Source: Curtobacterium sp. 458
Lineage (GTDB): Bacteria > Actinomycetota > Actinomycetes > Actinomycetales > Microbacteriaceae
NCBI RefSeq assembly: GCF_030406605.1
Contig: NZ_CP129104.1
Location: 818,072 to 882,071 of the forward strand
Direction: 5' to 3'
DNA: 64,000 nt
How positions within the stretch are numbered: the first letter of the stretch is position 1; each line of letters begins with the position of its first letter. Made by a program: the position numbers and the translations under genes. Below, piece after piece: positions 1 to 8,004 of this stretch. The notes beneath the pieces are model-generated. The model saw only the letters and a list, made by a program, of their open reading frames with translations, ran no database searches and had not been told where the DNA came from.

Positions 1-55
1 CGGTTGCCCTAGGCTCCGATGACACATCTAGCTTCGGTCCTTGGGGGTCAAATCG

Positions 56-325
56 ATGCTTGGCCTCGCCTTCAGTCTTGTGACGCTCATGTTCAATCTG
101 CTCGTGCAACTGATGGTTCTGACGCTCCGGTTCGGGTTCTTGCTCGTGCGTCTCACCATCTGGGCCGTACCGGTATTCGCTCGGATCACAGTTCTTGCGA
201 TCCGCGTCGTGTGGGCCTTCTTGCCGGTTGCACTTGCGGCTGGCGCAGCTCTCTGCACGACCGTGGCCAGCGTTTCCGGTCTTATCTTTCGCCGACTGCG
301 GGATGGTCGACGAGACATCAGATAA
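56..325 (+). CDS. Small hydrophobic membrane protein
   Basis: An 89-aa product made almost entirely of hydrophobic residues (about residues 1-80, enough for two or three membrane spans) with a basic RRLRDGRRDIR tail. The ATG follows a GGGGG run at Shine-Dalgarno distance; a TTG 15 bases upstream is the alternative start. No family is recognised. It lies 49 bp before the AraC-type gene on the same strand and could share its transcript. Confidence is moderate because the hydrophobic pattern fits a real protein but there is no homology cue. Confidence 0.5.
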   Translation: MLGLAFSLVTLMFNLLVQLMVLTLRFGFLLVRLTIWAVPVFARITVLAIRVVWAFLPVALAAGAALCTTVASVSGLIFRRLRDGRRDIR

Positions 326-373
326 TCGTCTGCCGCGAGTAGAGACTTACGCACCTCTGCGAGACTCCGTCGT

Positions 374-814
374 ATGGATGTGTTGCAGCTCCTAGGTCTA
401 GATTTTCGCGCACTACGCGAAGAGGTTGATCGCGCACGGCGCTTCATGGACCGCTCGCGTCACCTTCCGATAGCGCTGAACGACGTCGCTGCCGCAGCCG
501 GGATTGGACCACGCCGCCTCCAGGAGATGTTTCGAGAAGACACCTCTGCGCCTCCCATGCACTTCCTGCGGCTCATCCGGCTCCTGCACGCACGGGAACG
601 CCTGCTTGACCCCGACGAGCAGAGGTCGATACGGGAAATTGCAATCGCTGAGCAGATCCCTCATGCGCCACGGTTCACCCAGCGCTACGCGGCGATGTTC
701 GGCGAGCTCCCTTCGGCTACCGCCGCTCGCGTTCGATTGCAGCGACCACCGATAACTTCAAAGCCCACCGACAGCTACTTTGACATCCAAACGATGGAAT
801 ACCGCCGGCGTTGA
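374..814 (+). CDS. AraC-type helix-turn-helix DNA-binding protein
   Basis: A 146-aa protein consisting essentially of an AraC/XylS C-terminal DNA-binding domain: first HTH around residues 28-55 (LNDVAAAAGIGPRRLQEMF), then a linker helix with RLLHARERLL, then the second HTH with HAPRFTQRYAAMFGELPS. The usual N-terminal ligand domain of AraC regulators is missing, so effector sensing is not obvious. It is clearly paralogous to the protein at 13412-13906 (shared GPRRLQE, RIRLLH, GELPSAT/GEAPSAT). Target genes are unknown. Confidence 0.8.
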   Translation: MDVLQLLGLDFRALREEVDRARRFMDRSRHLPIALNDVAAAAGIGPRRLQEMFREDTSAPPMHFLRLIRLLHARERLLDPDEQRSIREIAIAEQIPHAPRFTQRYAAMFGELPSATAARVRLQRPPITSKPTDSYFDIQTMEYRRR

Positions 815-912
815 GGGAAATCAAACATCTTGACAGTGATCGTCTGAGGCAGTGACGACGTGCTGATCGTTCCCGTCACCTGATCCAACCGCGTCGGTCG
901 ATAGGGGATGGG

Positions 913-1683
913 TCAGCGGACGCTTCGGGCCGCATTGGCTGACGGTGCCTGCTGCGTCTTGTTCGTCCAGACGACCCCGAAGGCGATGGCAACGATGAGG
1001 ACCGCGCTGCCGAGCCCAGTGCCGACGTCGAGGCCGCCTCGGCCGTTCGGGACAGCAACCCAGTCGGCGAAGGACGCGCCGACCGGACGGGTGAGGACGT
1101 ACGCCGTCCAGAACGCTGCCACCGGGCCGAGGACGCCGCCGAGCCGACCGAGGACGATGAGCGCCATCAGCCCGACGAAGACCAAGCCGCCACCGAGGTA
1201 GCCGAAGTGCAGGGTGCTGGCGGCGAGGTCGCCGGCGGCGGTCCCCATCGCGAACGTCGTGATGACGGCAGCCCAGTAGAACAGTTGCCGGCGGGTGCTG
1301 GTGATCGTGTGGACGTCGACGGTGCCCTCGACGCGGCGCCACAGGACGAACACGACGACTAGGGCAACCAGGAACACTGGCGTTGAGACCGCGTACGGGA
1401 CGCCGAGTGCGACGTGGGTGACGTCGGCGACCATGGTGCCGAACACACCCACCATCGACACCGCACCCCAGTACAGCCAGGGCCGGTACCGGTCCGCTCG
1501 GAGCTGCGCGGTGAGGACCACGGCGAAGAGCACCGCGGTCATCAGCACCGTCGGGACGGGGTCGAACCGGGTGACGAGGAAGTCGGAGAGCGATTCCCCC
1601 ATCGCGGTGGTGAGGACCTTGATCACCCAAAACGACGCGGTGGGCTCAGGCACCCGGCTCTGCGGGATTGTCGTGCTGCTCAC
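913..1683 (-). CDS. COG4705-type multi-pass membrane protein (copy A)
   Basis: A 256-aa integral membrane protein with about eight hydrophobic segments. It shows the family signature: SFWVIKVLTTAMGES near the N-terminus, FYWAAVITTFAMGTAAGD in the middle, and AYVLTRPVGASFADW near the end. The biochemical function of this family is not established. The GTG start at 1683 overlaps the stop of the upstream DedA gene by 4 bp (GTGA), so translation is probably coupled. It is homologous to the protein at 2457-3257. The three minus-strand genes and the divergent two-component system form one locus. Confidence 0.85.
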   Translation of the reverse strand: MSSTTIPQSRVPEPTASFWVIKVLTTAMGESLSDFLVTRFDPVPTVLMTAVLFAVVLTAQLRADRYRPWLYWGAVSMVGVFGTMVADVTHVALGVPYAVSTPVFLVALVVVFVLWRRVEGTVDVHTITSTRRQLFYWAAVITTFAMGTAAGDLAASTLHFGYLGGGLVFVGLMALIVLGRLGGVLGPVAAFWTAYVLTRPVGASFADWVAVPNGRGGLDVGTGLGSAVLIVAIAFGVVWTNKTQQAPSANAARSVR

Positions 1684-2384
1684 CGCTCGCCGGCTGTCTG
1701 GTCGCTGACTGCCCGATCGTGGGCCGTCTGCCGGGCAGGAGCCGCGGAAGCGTCCCGGCGTTTCCGGGCGACGTGGCGCTTTCGGAGGGCGCCGATGATG
1801 ATCGGGAGGATCGAGACGAGGACGATGACGATCATCAGCGCGTCGATGTTGTGCGCGACGAGCGGGATGCCGCCGAGGAGCACGCCGACTGCGGTCAGCC
1901 CACAGGCCCAGGCGATCGCGCCGATGAGGTTGAACAGCAGGAACCGGCGGTAGTGCATCTGAGCAGTCCCTGCCGCGAGGGGCACGTAGGTGCGGACGAT
2001 GGGGACGAACCGTCCGAGGACCAGGCTCAGGCCTCCCCACTTGGTGAAGAACGCTTCCGCTTCGTCGAGTCGGGCGGTCGTGAGGATGCGGGCGTCGTCC
2101 TTGAACAGGCGCCGACCGTAGCGTTTCCCGATCCAGTAGCCGACCTGGTCCCCCGCGATCGCGGCGACCGACGCGACGACCGCGACTTGCCACGGTGCGA
2201 CGCCGAGGGTGCTGCTGATGATCGCGGCGGTGACCAGGAGGGAATCGCCGGGCAGGAACGGGAACAGGACCCCGGACTCGATGAAGATCAGCAGCGCGAT
2301 CCCCGCGAGGACGTACGGGCCGAAGGCGTGCAGGACGGACGCTGCGTCGAACAGGCTCACGGCCAGTGGAACGGTGGAGAGCAC
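1680..2384 (-). CDS. DedA-family membrane protein
   Basis: A 234-aa DedA/SNARE-associated (VTT domain) membrane protein; the family contains lipid scramblases and carriers such as undecaprenyl-phosphate flippases. Visible family features are FPFLPGDSLLVTAA near residue 40, GDQVGYWIGKRYGRRLF, and the conserved GRFVPIVRTYVPLAAG segment with its essential-type Arg residues. The GTG start is chosen for a GAAAGG Shine-Dalgarno six bases upstream. Its 3' end overlaps the downstream COG4705-type gene by 4 bp. Confidence 0.9.
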   Translation of the reverse strand: MLSTVPLAVSLFDAASVLHAFGPYVLAGIALLIFIESGVLFPFLPGDSLLVTAAIISSTLGVAPWQVAVVASVAAIAGDQVGYWIGKRYGRRLFKDDARILTTARLDEAEAFFTKWGGLSLVLGRFVPIVRTYVPLAAGTAQMHYRRFLLFNLIGAIAWACGLTAVGVLLGGIPLVAHNIDALMIVIVLVSILPIIIGALRKRHVARKRRDASAAPARQTAHDRAVSDQTAGER

Positions 2385-2456
2385 GAGGTGCCTTTCACAA
2401 GTGAAACGGGCTGGCGCGGCCGCCGCCCATGTCGACGGCGGCACCAGTGGTCGGGG

Positions 2457-3257
2457 TCAGACGGTGAGACGGCTGCGCTGCGCGGGTTCGTCGCGGCGGA
2501 GACGGATCACGAGAACGCTGATGATCGCGGCGATGACGACGAAGAACACGATGCTCGTCGTGATCGTGCCGATGCCCAGGCCGCCGTCCTTCGTCGACGC
2601 GGACAGCAGGTCCCCGGTGGACGCACCGAGGGGACGGGTCAGGATGTACGCGATCCAGAAGCAGAGCACCGGTCCGCGGCGGCCGATGAACCAGACGGCA
2701 GCGGTCAGGGCGATGGCGCCGGCGAAAAGCAGCAGGGACGGGAAGTACCCCAGCCCGGTCTGCTCGGCGATGAGGTCACCGGCGGCGGTCCCGAGCGCGA
2801 AGGTGAACAGGATCGCCAGCCAGTAGAACGCCTCCCGACGGATGGTGTCGATGCTGTGGATCGAGAGGGTGCCCTCGACCCGGTACCAGACCGCGAACAC
2901 GGCCAGGAGAGCGACCCCGAAGACGGTAGTGCTGACCGCAAGGGGGACGCCAAGGCCGTCGGTGAGGTTGTCCGTGACGCAGGTGCCGACGATGCTGATC
3001 AGCACCACGGTGACCCAGTACAGCGGCGGTCGGTAGGCGCGGGACCGGAACTGCAGGACCAGGAACACGGCCAGCGCGACCGTCATGATCAGTGTCGTCA
3101 ACGGCAGTCCCAGTCCGACGGTGTCACTGAGGAGGTCAGCCGCGGTCTCCCCGACGGTGGTGGCGAGGACCTTGATGATCCAGAACGATGCGGTCGGGTC
3201 CGGCACCTTGTTCATACGGGTCCGGGCAAGCGGGGTCACTGCAGGCGAGTGGGACAT
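2457..3257 (-). CDS. COG4705-type multi-pass membrane protein (copy B)
   Basis: A 266-aa integral membrane protein, homologous to the product at 913-1683. Shared blocks are PTASFWIIKVLATTVGE, FYWLAILFTFALGTAAGD and AYILTRPLGAS. Start ATG at 3257 has a GAGGAG Shine-Dalgarno seven bases upstream. It is the first gene of the minus-strand unit facing the histidine kinase, so the intergenic region 3258-3523 should hold promoters for both directions. The function of the family is unknown; association with two-component regulators suggests an envelope or ion stress role (inference). Confidence 0.87.
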   Translation of the reverse strand: MSHSPAVTPLARTRMNKVPDPTASFWIIKVLATTVGETAADLLSDTVGLGLPLTTLIMTVALAVFLVLQFRSRAYRPPLYWVTVVLISIVGTCVTDNLTDGLGVPLAVSTTVFGVALLAVFAVWYRVEGTLSIHSIDTIRREAFYWLAILFTFALGTAAGDLIAEQTGLGYFPSLLLFAGAIALTAAVWFIGRRGPVLCFWIAYILTRPLGASTGDLLSASTKDGGLGIGTITTSIVFFVVIAAIISVLVIRLRRDEPAQRSRLTV

Positions 3258-3344
3258 CGTGTTCTCCTCGTCGGGACGAGCCGTGCCGCGTGGGCCGCGG
3301 GATCGGCGATGCTCCGACGCTAGGAACGGGTGCGCAAGACTTCA

Positions 3345-3383
3345 CCAAGAAACGGACCCGCGACCAGACTCCCGCTTTCTTGG
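3345..3383. promoter_or_regulatory. Inverted repeat in divergent promoter region (candidate operator)
   Basis: CCAAGAAA at 3345-3352 and its exact inverse TTTCTTGG at 3376-3383 sit in the 266-bp region between the membrane-protein operon and the histidine kinase. A further CTTGG follows. The position suits a binding site for the neighbouring OmpR-type regulator. The site is inferred from symmetry only. Confidence 0.35.
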
Positions 3384-3459
3384 CTGTTCCTTGGCCAGCG
3401 ATGGTCAGGCTCGACCAGCTGGTACTGCTCTGAGTGAGGCAGGATCGAGCCAACACGGT

Positions 3460-3503
3460 GACGCCGGAACGCTTCCCCCCCCCCCCCCTCGCGTTCCGGC
3501 GTC
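3460..3503 (+). repeat. 13-bp perfect hairpin with a C14 loop upstream of the kinase
   Basis: GACGCCGGAACGC at 3460-3472 and its exact reverse complement at 3491-3503 enclose an 18-nt loop that contains 14 consecutive C (3475-3488). The kinase Shine-Dalgarno (GGAAGGGG) starts 9 bases after the stem. A homopolymer of this length is prone to slippage, so the loop length may vary. It has no U-tract, so it is not a classical terminator. Confidence 0.75.
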
Positions 3504-3523
3504 GCTCGCTCGGAAGGGGTCAC

Positions 3524-4597
3524 ATGTCGGACGGATGGCGATCGGCGATTGCAGACACGCTGGCTCGATGGTCGTTCCGCTCAGCGTCGGAAACGGACCC
3601 GGACCGGCTGGCGTACCGCCGATCAGTGATCGGGATCGCACTCCGGGTCGCGGTCGTGTCGGCCGCGCTGGTGATCGCGATCATCATCCTCGTCGTGGCG
3701 TACGTGCTGTGGCAGCTGACACCGAACCAGCTCCACGAGCGTCCCGGTCCCACCGACATTCACATCTACCTCGACACCATCGACCTCAGCATCGCGGTCA
3801 TCGGCGTCGGCGGTCTCGCGATCATCCTCGCCGGGATCGCCGCCTGGATCATCGCCCGCCGAGCGGTCCGACCGATCGCGGAAGCCGCACGGATGCAACG
3901 CACCTTCGTCGCTGACGCCAGCCACGAACTCCGCACCCCGCTGACGGTGCTCAACGCTCGCGTCCAACGGCTGCAACGTATGACACCGGCCGACGACCGG
4001 CGACGCCCCGTCGTTGACGAGCTCCGCGGTGACGCGCAGATCCTGATCGACATCGTCAACGATCTCCTCGAAGCAGCCGCCGGCTCCTCCGACCCCGACG
4101 GGAGCGCCGACCTCCGGGCCGTGATGGTGTCGGTGGATCGCGACATGACCGTCCTCGCCGCGGACCGGGGCGTGACGCTCGTCGTCGAGCCGAACGACGC
4201 ACGCGTGCGGGTGTCCGAGACGCAGCTGCGCCGATGCCTCACCGCGCTGACCGACAACGCGATCGGCCACACCCCACCCGGCGGGCGGGTCCGGGTCACC
4301 GCGACGACCACCGGGAACCGTGTGACGATCCGAGTCGCAGATGACGGGCCCGGCGTGGTCGGCATCGAACCGGCTCGCGTGTTCGACCGCTTCGCCCACG
4401 GTACAGCCGCCGAAGCGGCAACGACCAGCACCCGCACCGGGTACGGCATCGGCCTGGCACTGGTCCGAGACATCGCCGTCCGAGCTGGCGGCGACGCAGT
4501 CGTCGAACGCACGGACAGCAGCGGAACGGTCTTCGCAATCCACCTCCGGACCGCACCGAACAACACATCGGAACACGACCCGAAGGACCGAGCATGA
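3524..4597 (+). CDS. Sensor histidine kinase
   Basis: A 357-aa membrane histidine kinase. A cytoplasmic N-terminus is followed by a membrane span (about residues 37-62), a short external loop of about 25 residues, a second span, then the HisKA box with H134 in SHELRTPL, and an HATPase domain with N-box DNAIGHTPPGG, G1 DDGPGV and a GYGIGLAL G2 motif. The short external loop suggests sensing within or close to the membrane. The ATG at 3524 is chosen for its GGAAGGGG Shine-Dalgarno; a longer frame upstream would read through the C14 hairpin. It overlaps the regulator gene by 4 bp. Confidence 0.92.
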   Translation: MSDGWRSAIADTLARWSFRSASETDPDRLAYRRSVIGIALRVAVVSAALVIAIIILVVAYVLWQLTPNQLHERPGPTDIHIYLDTIDLSIAVIGVGGLAIILAGIAAWIIARRAVRPIAEAARMQRTFVADASHELRTPLTVLNARVQRLQRMTPADDRRRPVVDELRGDAQILIDIVNDLLEAAAGSSDPDGSADLRAVMVSVDRDMTVLAADRGVTLVVEPNDARVRVSETQLRRCLTALTDNAIGHTPPGGRVRVTATTTGNRVTIRVADDGPGVVGIEPARVFDRFAHGTAAEAATTSTRTGYGIGLALVRDIAVRAGGDAVVERTDSSGTVFAIHLRTAPNNTSEHDPKDRA

Positions 4598-5253
4598 TGC
4601 CCCGACTCCTCCTCGTCGAGGACGACCCCCGGCTCGGCCCGCTCGTCGCCGACGAGCTCAGCGAGCAGTGGGCCGTGACGCTCTGCACGGACGGCGAGTC
4701 CGCGCTCGAGACAGCCGCCGCGGAGTACTTCGACGTGATGGTCATCGACCGTCGGCTCCCGGGTATCGACGGCACCGAAGTCGTTGCGGAACTACGGCAG
4801 CGACGCATCAGCACCCCCGCACTGATGCTCACCGCTCTCGGAGCGGTCCATGACCGTGTATTCGGGCTGGATGCCGGCGCGAACGACTACCTCGTCAAAC
4901 CGTTCGACTTCGACGAGCTCACCGCCAGGCTCCGTGCACTCACCCGCGACTACACCGGTGTCGGCAGCAGCATCGAGATCGGCGGGTGGGCGTTCTACCC
5001 GGCAGACAACAGCATCACCTCCCCATACACGGGACGAGTGATGCTGACCGAGAAGGAGACCGCCCTGCTCCGACTGCTGACCAGTGAGCCGACGCGGGCG
5101 TTCACCCGGCAACACCTGCTGTCCGCGGTGTTCGACAACGGTGAACAGCTCGGCACGGTAGACACCTACATCCATTACATCCGACGGAAAACCGACCGGG
5201 ATCTCATCAGCACCATCCGCGGGGTCGGGTACCGGCTCGGCACACCCGTCTGA
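4594..5253 (+). CDS. OmpR-family response regulator
   Basis: A 219-aa regulator. The receiver domain has acidic residues in VEDD, phosphoacceptor D52 in VIDRRLPG, and K102 in LVKPFD. A C-terminal winged-helix Trans_reg_C domain starts near residue 125 and contains EKETALLRLL and YIHYIRRK. The ATGA overlap with the kinase stop shows the pair is co-translated. It likely controls the divergent COG4705/DedA unit; no target is proven. Confidence 0.93.
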   Translation: MMPRLLLVEDDPRLGPLVADELSEQWAVTLCTDGESALETAAAEYFDVMVIDRRLPGIDGTEVVAELRQRRISTPALMLTALGAVHDRVFGLDAGANDYLVKPFDFDELTARLRALTRDYTGVGSSIEIGGWAFYPADNSITSPYTGRVMLTEKETALLRLLTSEPTRAFTRQHLLSAVFDNGEQLGTVDTYIHYIRRKTDRDLISTIRGVGYRLGTPV

Positions 5254-5288
5254 CCGCGCCGCTCAGGGCTGCGAAGCATGAAGTATTC

Positions 5289-5432
5289 CTAGTCGTCGAG
5301 GAGGCCTTCGTTCTCCGCTTCTGACGCCACCGCCAGCAGCGCAGCCCCGGCCGCTCCGATGACCACCAACAGCAGCACCACGGCCACCGCAACCACGATC
5401 AACACCACGGAAACCACCTCCACGCTCACCAT
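5289..5432 (-). CDS. Possible single-span small membrane protein (47 aa)
   Basis: A 47-codon frame with a long uninterrupted Val/Leu/Ile/Ala segment (about residues 4-36) followed by an acidic tail ending NEGLLDD. It is convergent with the response regulator. The ATG has no clear Shine-Dalgarno; an internal GTG preceded by GGAGG is an alternative start. Val/Leu-rich frames arise by chance at this GC content, so this is a tentative call. Confidence 0.4.
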   Translation of the reverse strand: MVSVEVVSVVLIVVAVAVVLLLVVIGAAGAALLAVASEAENEGLLDD

Positions 5433-5578
5433 CGCGGCAACACGCCAAGGAATCACCCAGTCGCCTCAGCGGGTCAACGCGACCGGACGCATCATGCGTC
5501 GTCGCAGCGTCCTGGCCGAGAGTGCTGGTAGCGCGAGCGCGCCTTTCGAGGCGTCTCAATGGCCGATGGACCGCCGGG

Positions 5579-6208
5579 TCAGTGGCGTTCGAGGACGAGG
5601 CGTGCGCCGAATCCGATGACGACGACGCCGGCGATGCGGTCGATGATCTTCAATGCGCGAGCGTTCGCGAGCCAACGACGCGCTGCCTGGGCTCCCCCGA
5701 TGATGCCGGCGAACCAGAGCAAACCGATCCCGTCGTGCACTCCCGCCAGGAGCAGTCCCATCCCGAGGTGCGAAGCGCCTTCCGGAATGAACTGCGGGAT
5801 CGTTGCGACGTAGAACGCGCCGATCTTGGGGTTGAGCAGGTTCGTCCACGCCCCAGTCAGGAAACTCCGCCAGAGCGGCATCGGGGTGGCCGCCTGGTCG
5901 AGGGCGACGGGCTCGTGGCGAAAGCTGCGGACGATGAGCATCACGCCGAGGTACGCCATGTACGCCGCGCCCACAATCGTCAGCGCCCGGTACGCCAGCT
6001 CGGACGCCGCCAGCAACGCCGCCGCTCCGACCGCAGCCGCGGCACCCCACGCGAGCGCACCGACGCTCACACCGAGGGCCGTGACCGCTGCATGGCGTCG
6101 GGACTGCGTCAGCGCTGACCGGAGCACCAACGTCGTGTCCAGGCCCGGGATCACGGTCAGGACCGCAGCGACAGCGGCAAATCCGAGGAGCGCAGAAGTG
6201 ATCGACAC
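5579..6208 (-). CDS. LysE/RhtB-family amino-acid exporter
   Basis: A 209-aa six-span transporter. It shows the N-terminal VIPGLDTTLVLRSAL block (family PGP/GxD region), the AYMAYLGVMLI segment, and the FLTGAWTNLLNPKIGAFY motif typical of LysE/RhtB exporters, which export amino acids or homoserine lactones. The GTG start at 6208 is favoured by a TATCGT hexamer ending six bases before it, the leaderless pattern seen across this window. Substrate cannot be told from sequence. Confidence 0.88.
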   Translation of the reverse strand: MSITSALLGFAAVAAVLTVIPGLDTTLVLRSALTQSRRHAAVTALGVSVGALAWGAAAAVGAAALLAASELAYRALTIVGAAYMAYLGVMLIVRSFRHEPVALDQAATPMPLWRSFLTGAWTNLLNPKIGAFYVATIPQFIPEGASHLGMGLLLAGVHDGIGLLWFAGIIGGAQAARRWLANARALKIIDRIAGVVVIGFGARLVLERH

Positions 6209-6300
6209 CTCACTACGATACGAGCAGAAGGGCGTCTCGATAGCCGCGAGGAAGCCGCCGACTGCACGAGCCGTCAGGCGTACCCGCGGACGGTTGACGC

Positions 6301-6414
6301 ATGACGCCCCGCGAACAGGCTGACGCTGCCGACGACGCACTCGACTGGTTGTGCGAGGGCTTCGACCTCCCGCCTAGTGACGCAGAAAACGCGAGCCAAA
6401 TGGGTGCCCGATAG
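6301..6414 (+). CDS. Short acidic ORF ending inside the palindromic repeat
   Basis: A 37-codon frame encoding an acidic peptide (contains DAADDALDWLCEGFD). Its TAG stop lies inside the perfect palindrome at 6408-6429, which also supplies the stop of the convergent gene at 6423-7082. It may be a genuine small protein or the remnant of a longer one. No family recognised. Confidence 0.3.
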   Translation: MTPREQADAADDALDWLCEGFDLPPSDAENASQMGAR

Positions 6415-6429
6415 CCGATCGGCTATCGG
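6408..6429. repeat. Palindromic junction repeat, copy 1 (perfect 22-bp palindrome)
   Basis: Centre CGATAGCCGATCGGCTATCG, extended by one C/G pair. Best-preserved copy of the family found at most gene junctions between 6.4 and 16.5 kb. It contains TAG on both strands, used as stop codons by the ORFs on either side. Confidence 0.9.
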
Positions 6430-7082
6430 ACAGTGTGAATGACTTCGAGGGCCATCGAGTGACCTGTCGCCCGATATCGCGCGAGCGCGACCGTCGCTTC
6501 CGTGATGTCGCCGAACACAGTGCGCCTGTGTCGCTGCACGTATTCGGCGGCCCGTGGTTCGGGAACTGCCTTCCGGTGGACGCTGATGGAGATGTGCGCT
6601 GTGTCTCGAACGAACGCCATCGGCGGCGCTACGCCGTCATGTAGGTCCGCCGCCGCCTGACGCATCTGTCGCCGGATCGGAAGCAGCGTCTCGTCGTCGA
6701 AGCCCTGAACGAACACGCCGGAAGGCGAGCCACCGAGCCCATTCAGCCGAACGTTGACCTCCAACAAATCGCGGGCACGCTCGACCGCCTCGACGTAGTG
6801 CTCAACTGTCGTCAGCGCGACATGGTCGCGGTACGGCTCCAGGCTCGTGACCGTCAGGTGCAGGTCGGCGCCGTCGTAGATGTGGTGCTCGCCGGCGTAG
6901 AGGCTTCCGAGTTCAGCGGCGGCCGCGCTCACCGCGTCGGCCACGTGCGCCGGGGGAAGCAAGACGAGGCTGAGACCCCAGCGTGCGTCGCCGTCGACAG
7001 GGGCGTGGTCCACGCAGAGGCTGCCGCTGTCGAATGACCCGTGCGCTTCCTTCAGCGAGTCGTACTTCACGCCAGTTGCCAT
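6423..7082 (-). CDS. 2H phosphoesterase / 2'-5' RNA ligase-like protein
   Basis: A 219-aa protein with the two H-x-T/S motifs of the 2H phosphoesterase superfamily: HLTVTS in the first half and HISISV in the second, about 100 residues apart. Such enzymes act on 2',5'- or cyclic phosphodiesters in RNA or nucleotides. The ATG at 7082 is preceded by TAGCGT ending six bases upstream (leaderless). The upstream gene overlaps its start by 16 bp. Its stop codon lies in repeat copy 1. Confidence 0.75.
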   Translation of the reverse strand: MATGVKYDSLKEAHGSFDSGSLCVDHAPVDGDARWGLSLVLLPPAHVADAVSAAAAELGSLYAGEHHIYDGADLHLTVTSLEPYRDHVALTTVEHYVEAVERARDLLEVNVRLNGLGGSPSGVFVQGFDDETLLPIRRQMRQAAADLHDGVAPPMAFVRDTAHISISVHRKAVPEPRAAEYVQRHRRTVFGDITEATVALARYRATGHSMALEVIHTVR

Positions 7083-7558
7083 CCCGTCACGCTATCTGCC
7101 CGCCACCTCGACGTGAGTCGCTCGAGGAAGTGCATCGGAGCCAACTGGGCGAGGTCGGCTTCCCTGTAGCGGCCGAGGTAGACGTCGACGAGTCGTACCG
7201 CTGTTCCGATCGTGGCTTGCACGTGCGCCCAGTCGGCGGCGAGCTCGGTCAGGACGGGCAGTCGGGCGAGGTCGAGCGATGCCGCCGGCGCGGTCGTGAC
7301 GGAGAGCGCCTCGAGCCGGTCTCCGAGGACAGCGATCGGGCTGAGGTCCGTGATCCACCGCGCGGTGATGTGTAAGCGCGTGATCGTCGAAGGGAGGTCC
7401 TCGATCAACCGCAAGGTCGGCTCCGAAAAGCCGTGCGCGTAGTTCAGCCACAGCGCGGTCGAGCCCCTGCGCCGCAGCGTCTCCGAATCTTCCGACGACC
7501 AGGGCCCGGTGACCGTGAAGACCGTGCCACCTGGCACCGACACTTCGCCGAGTGTCAC
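7067..7558 (-). CDS. Leucine-rich-repeat-like hypothetical protein
   Basis: A 163-aa product with spaced Leu-rich units (LRLIEDLPSTITRLHI, LSPIAVLGDRLEALSV, LDLARLPVLTELAA) resembling short leucine-rich repeats. The start is uncertain: GTG at 7558 fits the beginning of the protein-like composition, but the frame stays open to 7720 without a convincing start signal, so the gene may be truncated at its 5' end. It overlaps the start of the 2H phosphoesterase gene by 16 bp. Confidence 0.5.
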   Translation of the reverse strand: MTLGEVSVPGGTVFTVTGPWSSEDSETLRRRGSTALWLNYAHGFSEPTLRLIEDLPSTITRLHITARWITDLSPIAVLGDRLEALSVTTAPAASLDLARLPVLTELAADWAHVQATIGTAVRLVDVYLGRYREADLAQLAPMHFLERLTSRWRADSVTGWQLA

Positions 7559-7713
7559 GGGCGACCACGCTGGGGTGGGCCGACCGTGATGGGGAGGTGC
7601 ACGCGCGCAGTTAACCAGCGCTAGCGACCGGAGCGCAATCACCACCGAACGCGCTGGCGCCTGCGCTGAGGGACCTGCTACTGAGACGTGAGCCACGAGG
7701 AGTAGAGGGAAGC

Positions 7714-7824
7714 GTGTCAATTTCCGCTACCCAGATATGGGGTCCGCTGCCGCTCGTCGTCATCGGCACGGCAGTCCTGATCACCTTCGCGCTTGTCTTC
7801 CTCAACTCACGGCGTCGCAAGTAG
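7714..7824 (+). CDS. 36-aa single-span membrane protein
   Basis: Too short for usual gene callers. GTG start with a GAGGGAAG Shine-Dalgarno immediately upstream. The product has a polar N-terminus (VSISATQIWG), one clean membrane span of about 20 residues, and a basic NSRRRK tail, the usual signature of an N-out/C-in bitopic small protein. Function unknown. Confidence 0.6.
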   Translation: MSISATQIWGPLPLVVIGTAVLITFALVFLNSRRRK

Positions 7825-7854
7825 AAGCGGCGGGCGGCGTGTGTGGTCATTGCT

Positions 7855-7870
7855 GGTCGGCTAACGGGTG
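7855..7870 (+). repeat. Palindromic junction repeat, degenerate copy
   Basis: GGTCGGCTAACGGGTG matches the right half of the consensus (GATCGGCTATCGAGACC) at most positions. It lies between the 36-aa membrane protein and the DUF4265 gene. Confidence 0.5.
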
Positions 7871-8004
7871 TTGACCATCGCGTCCTCGGGGCGGCCGACG
7901 ATCGGACGCCCCAGTAGCTGATCCTTAACCGGGCTCGAGGTCGGGCAGTGTCGTCGATCGGAACCGAGTGCGTTCGAGTGCACGGCGAGGGATAGATTGC
8001 CGCC

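Noticed and set aside
1668..3323. A 551-codon open frame on the plus strand
   Set aside because: Antisense shadow of the DedA and COG4705 genes; Asp/Gly/Glu/Arg-rich with no recognisable protein pattern.
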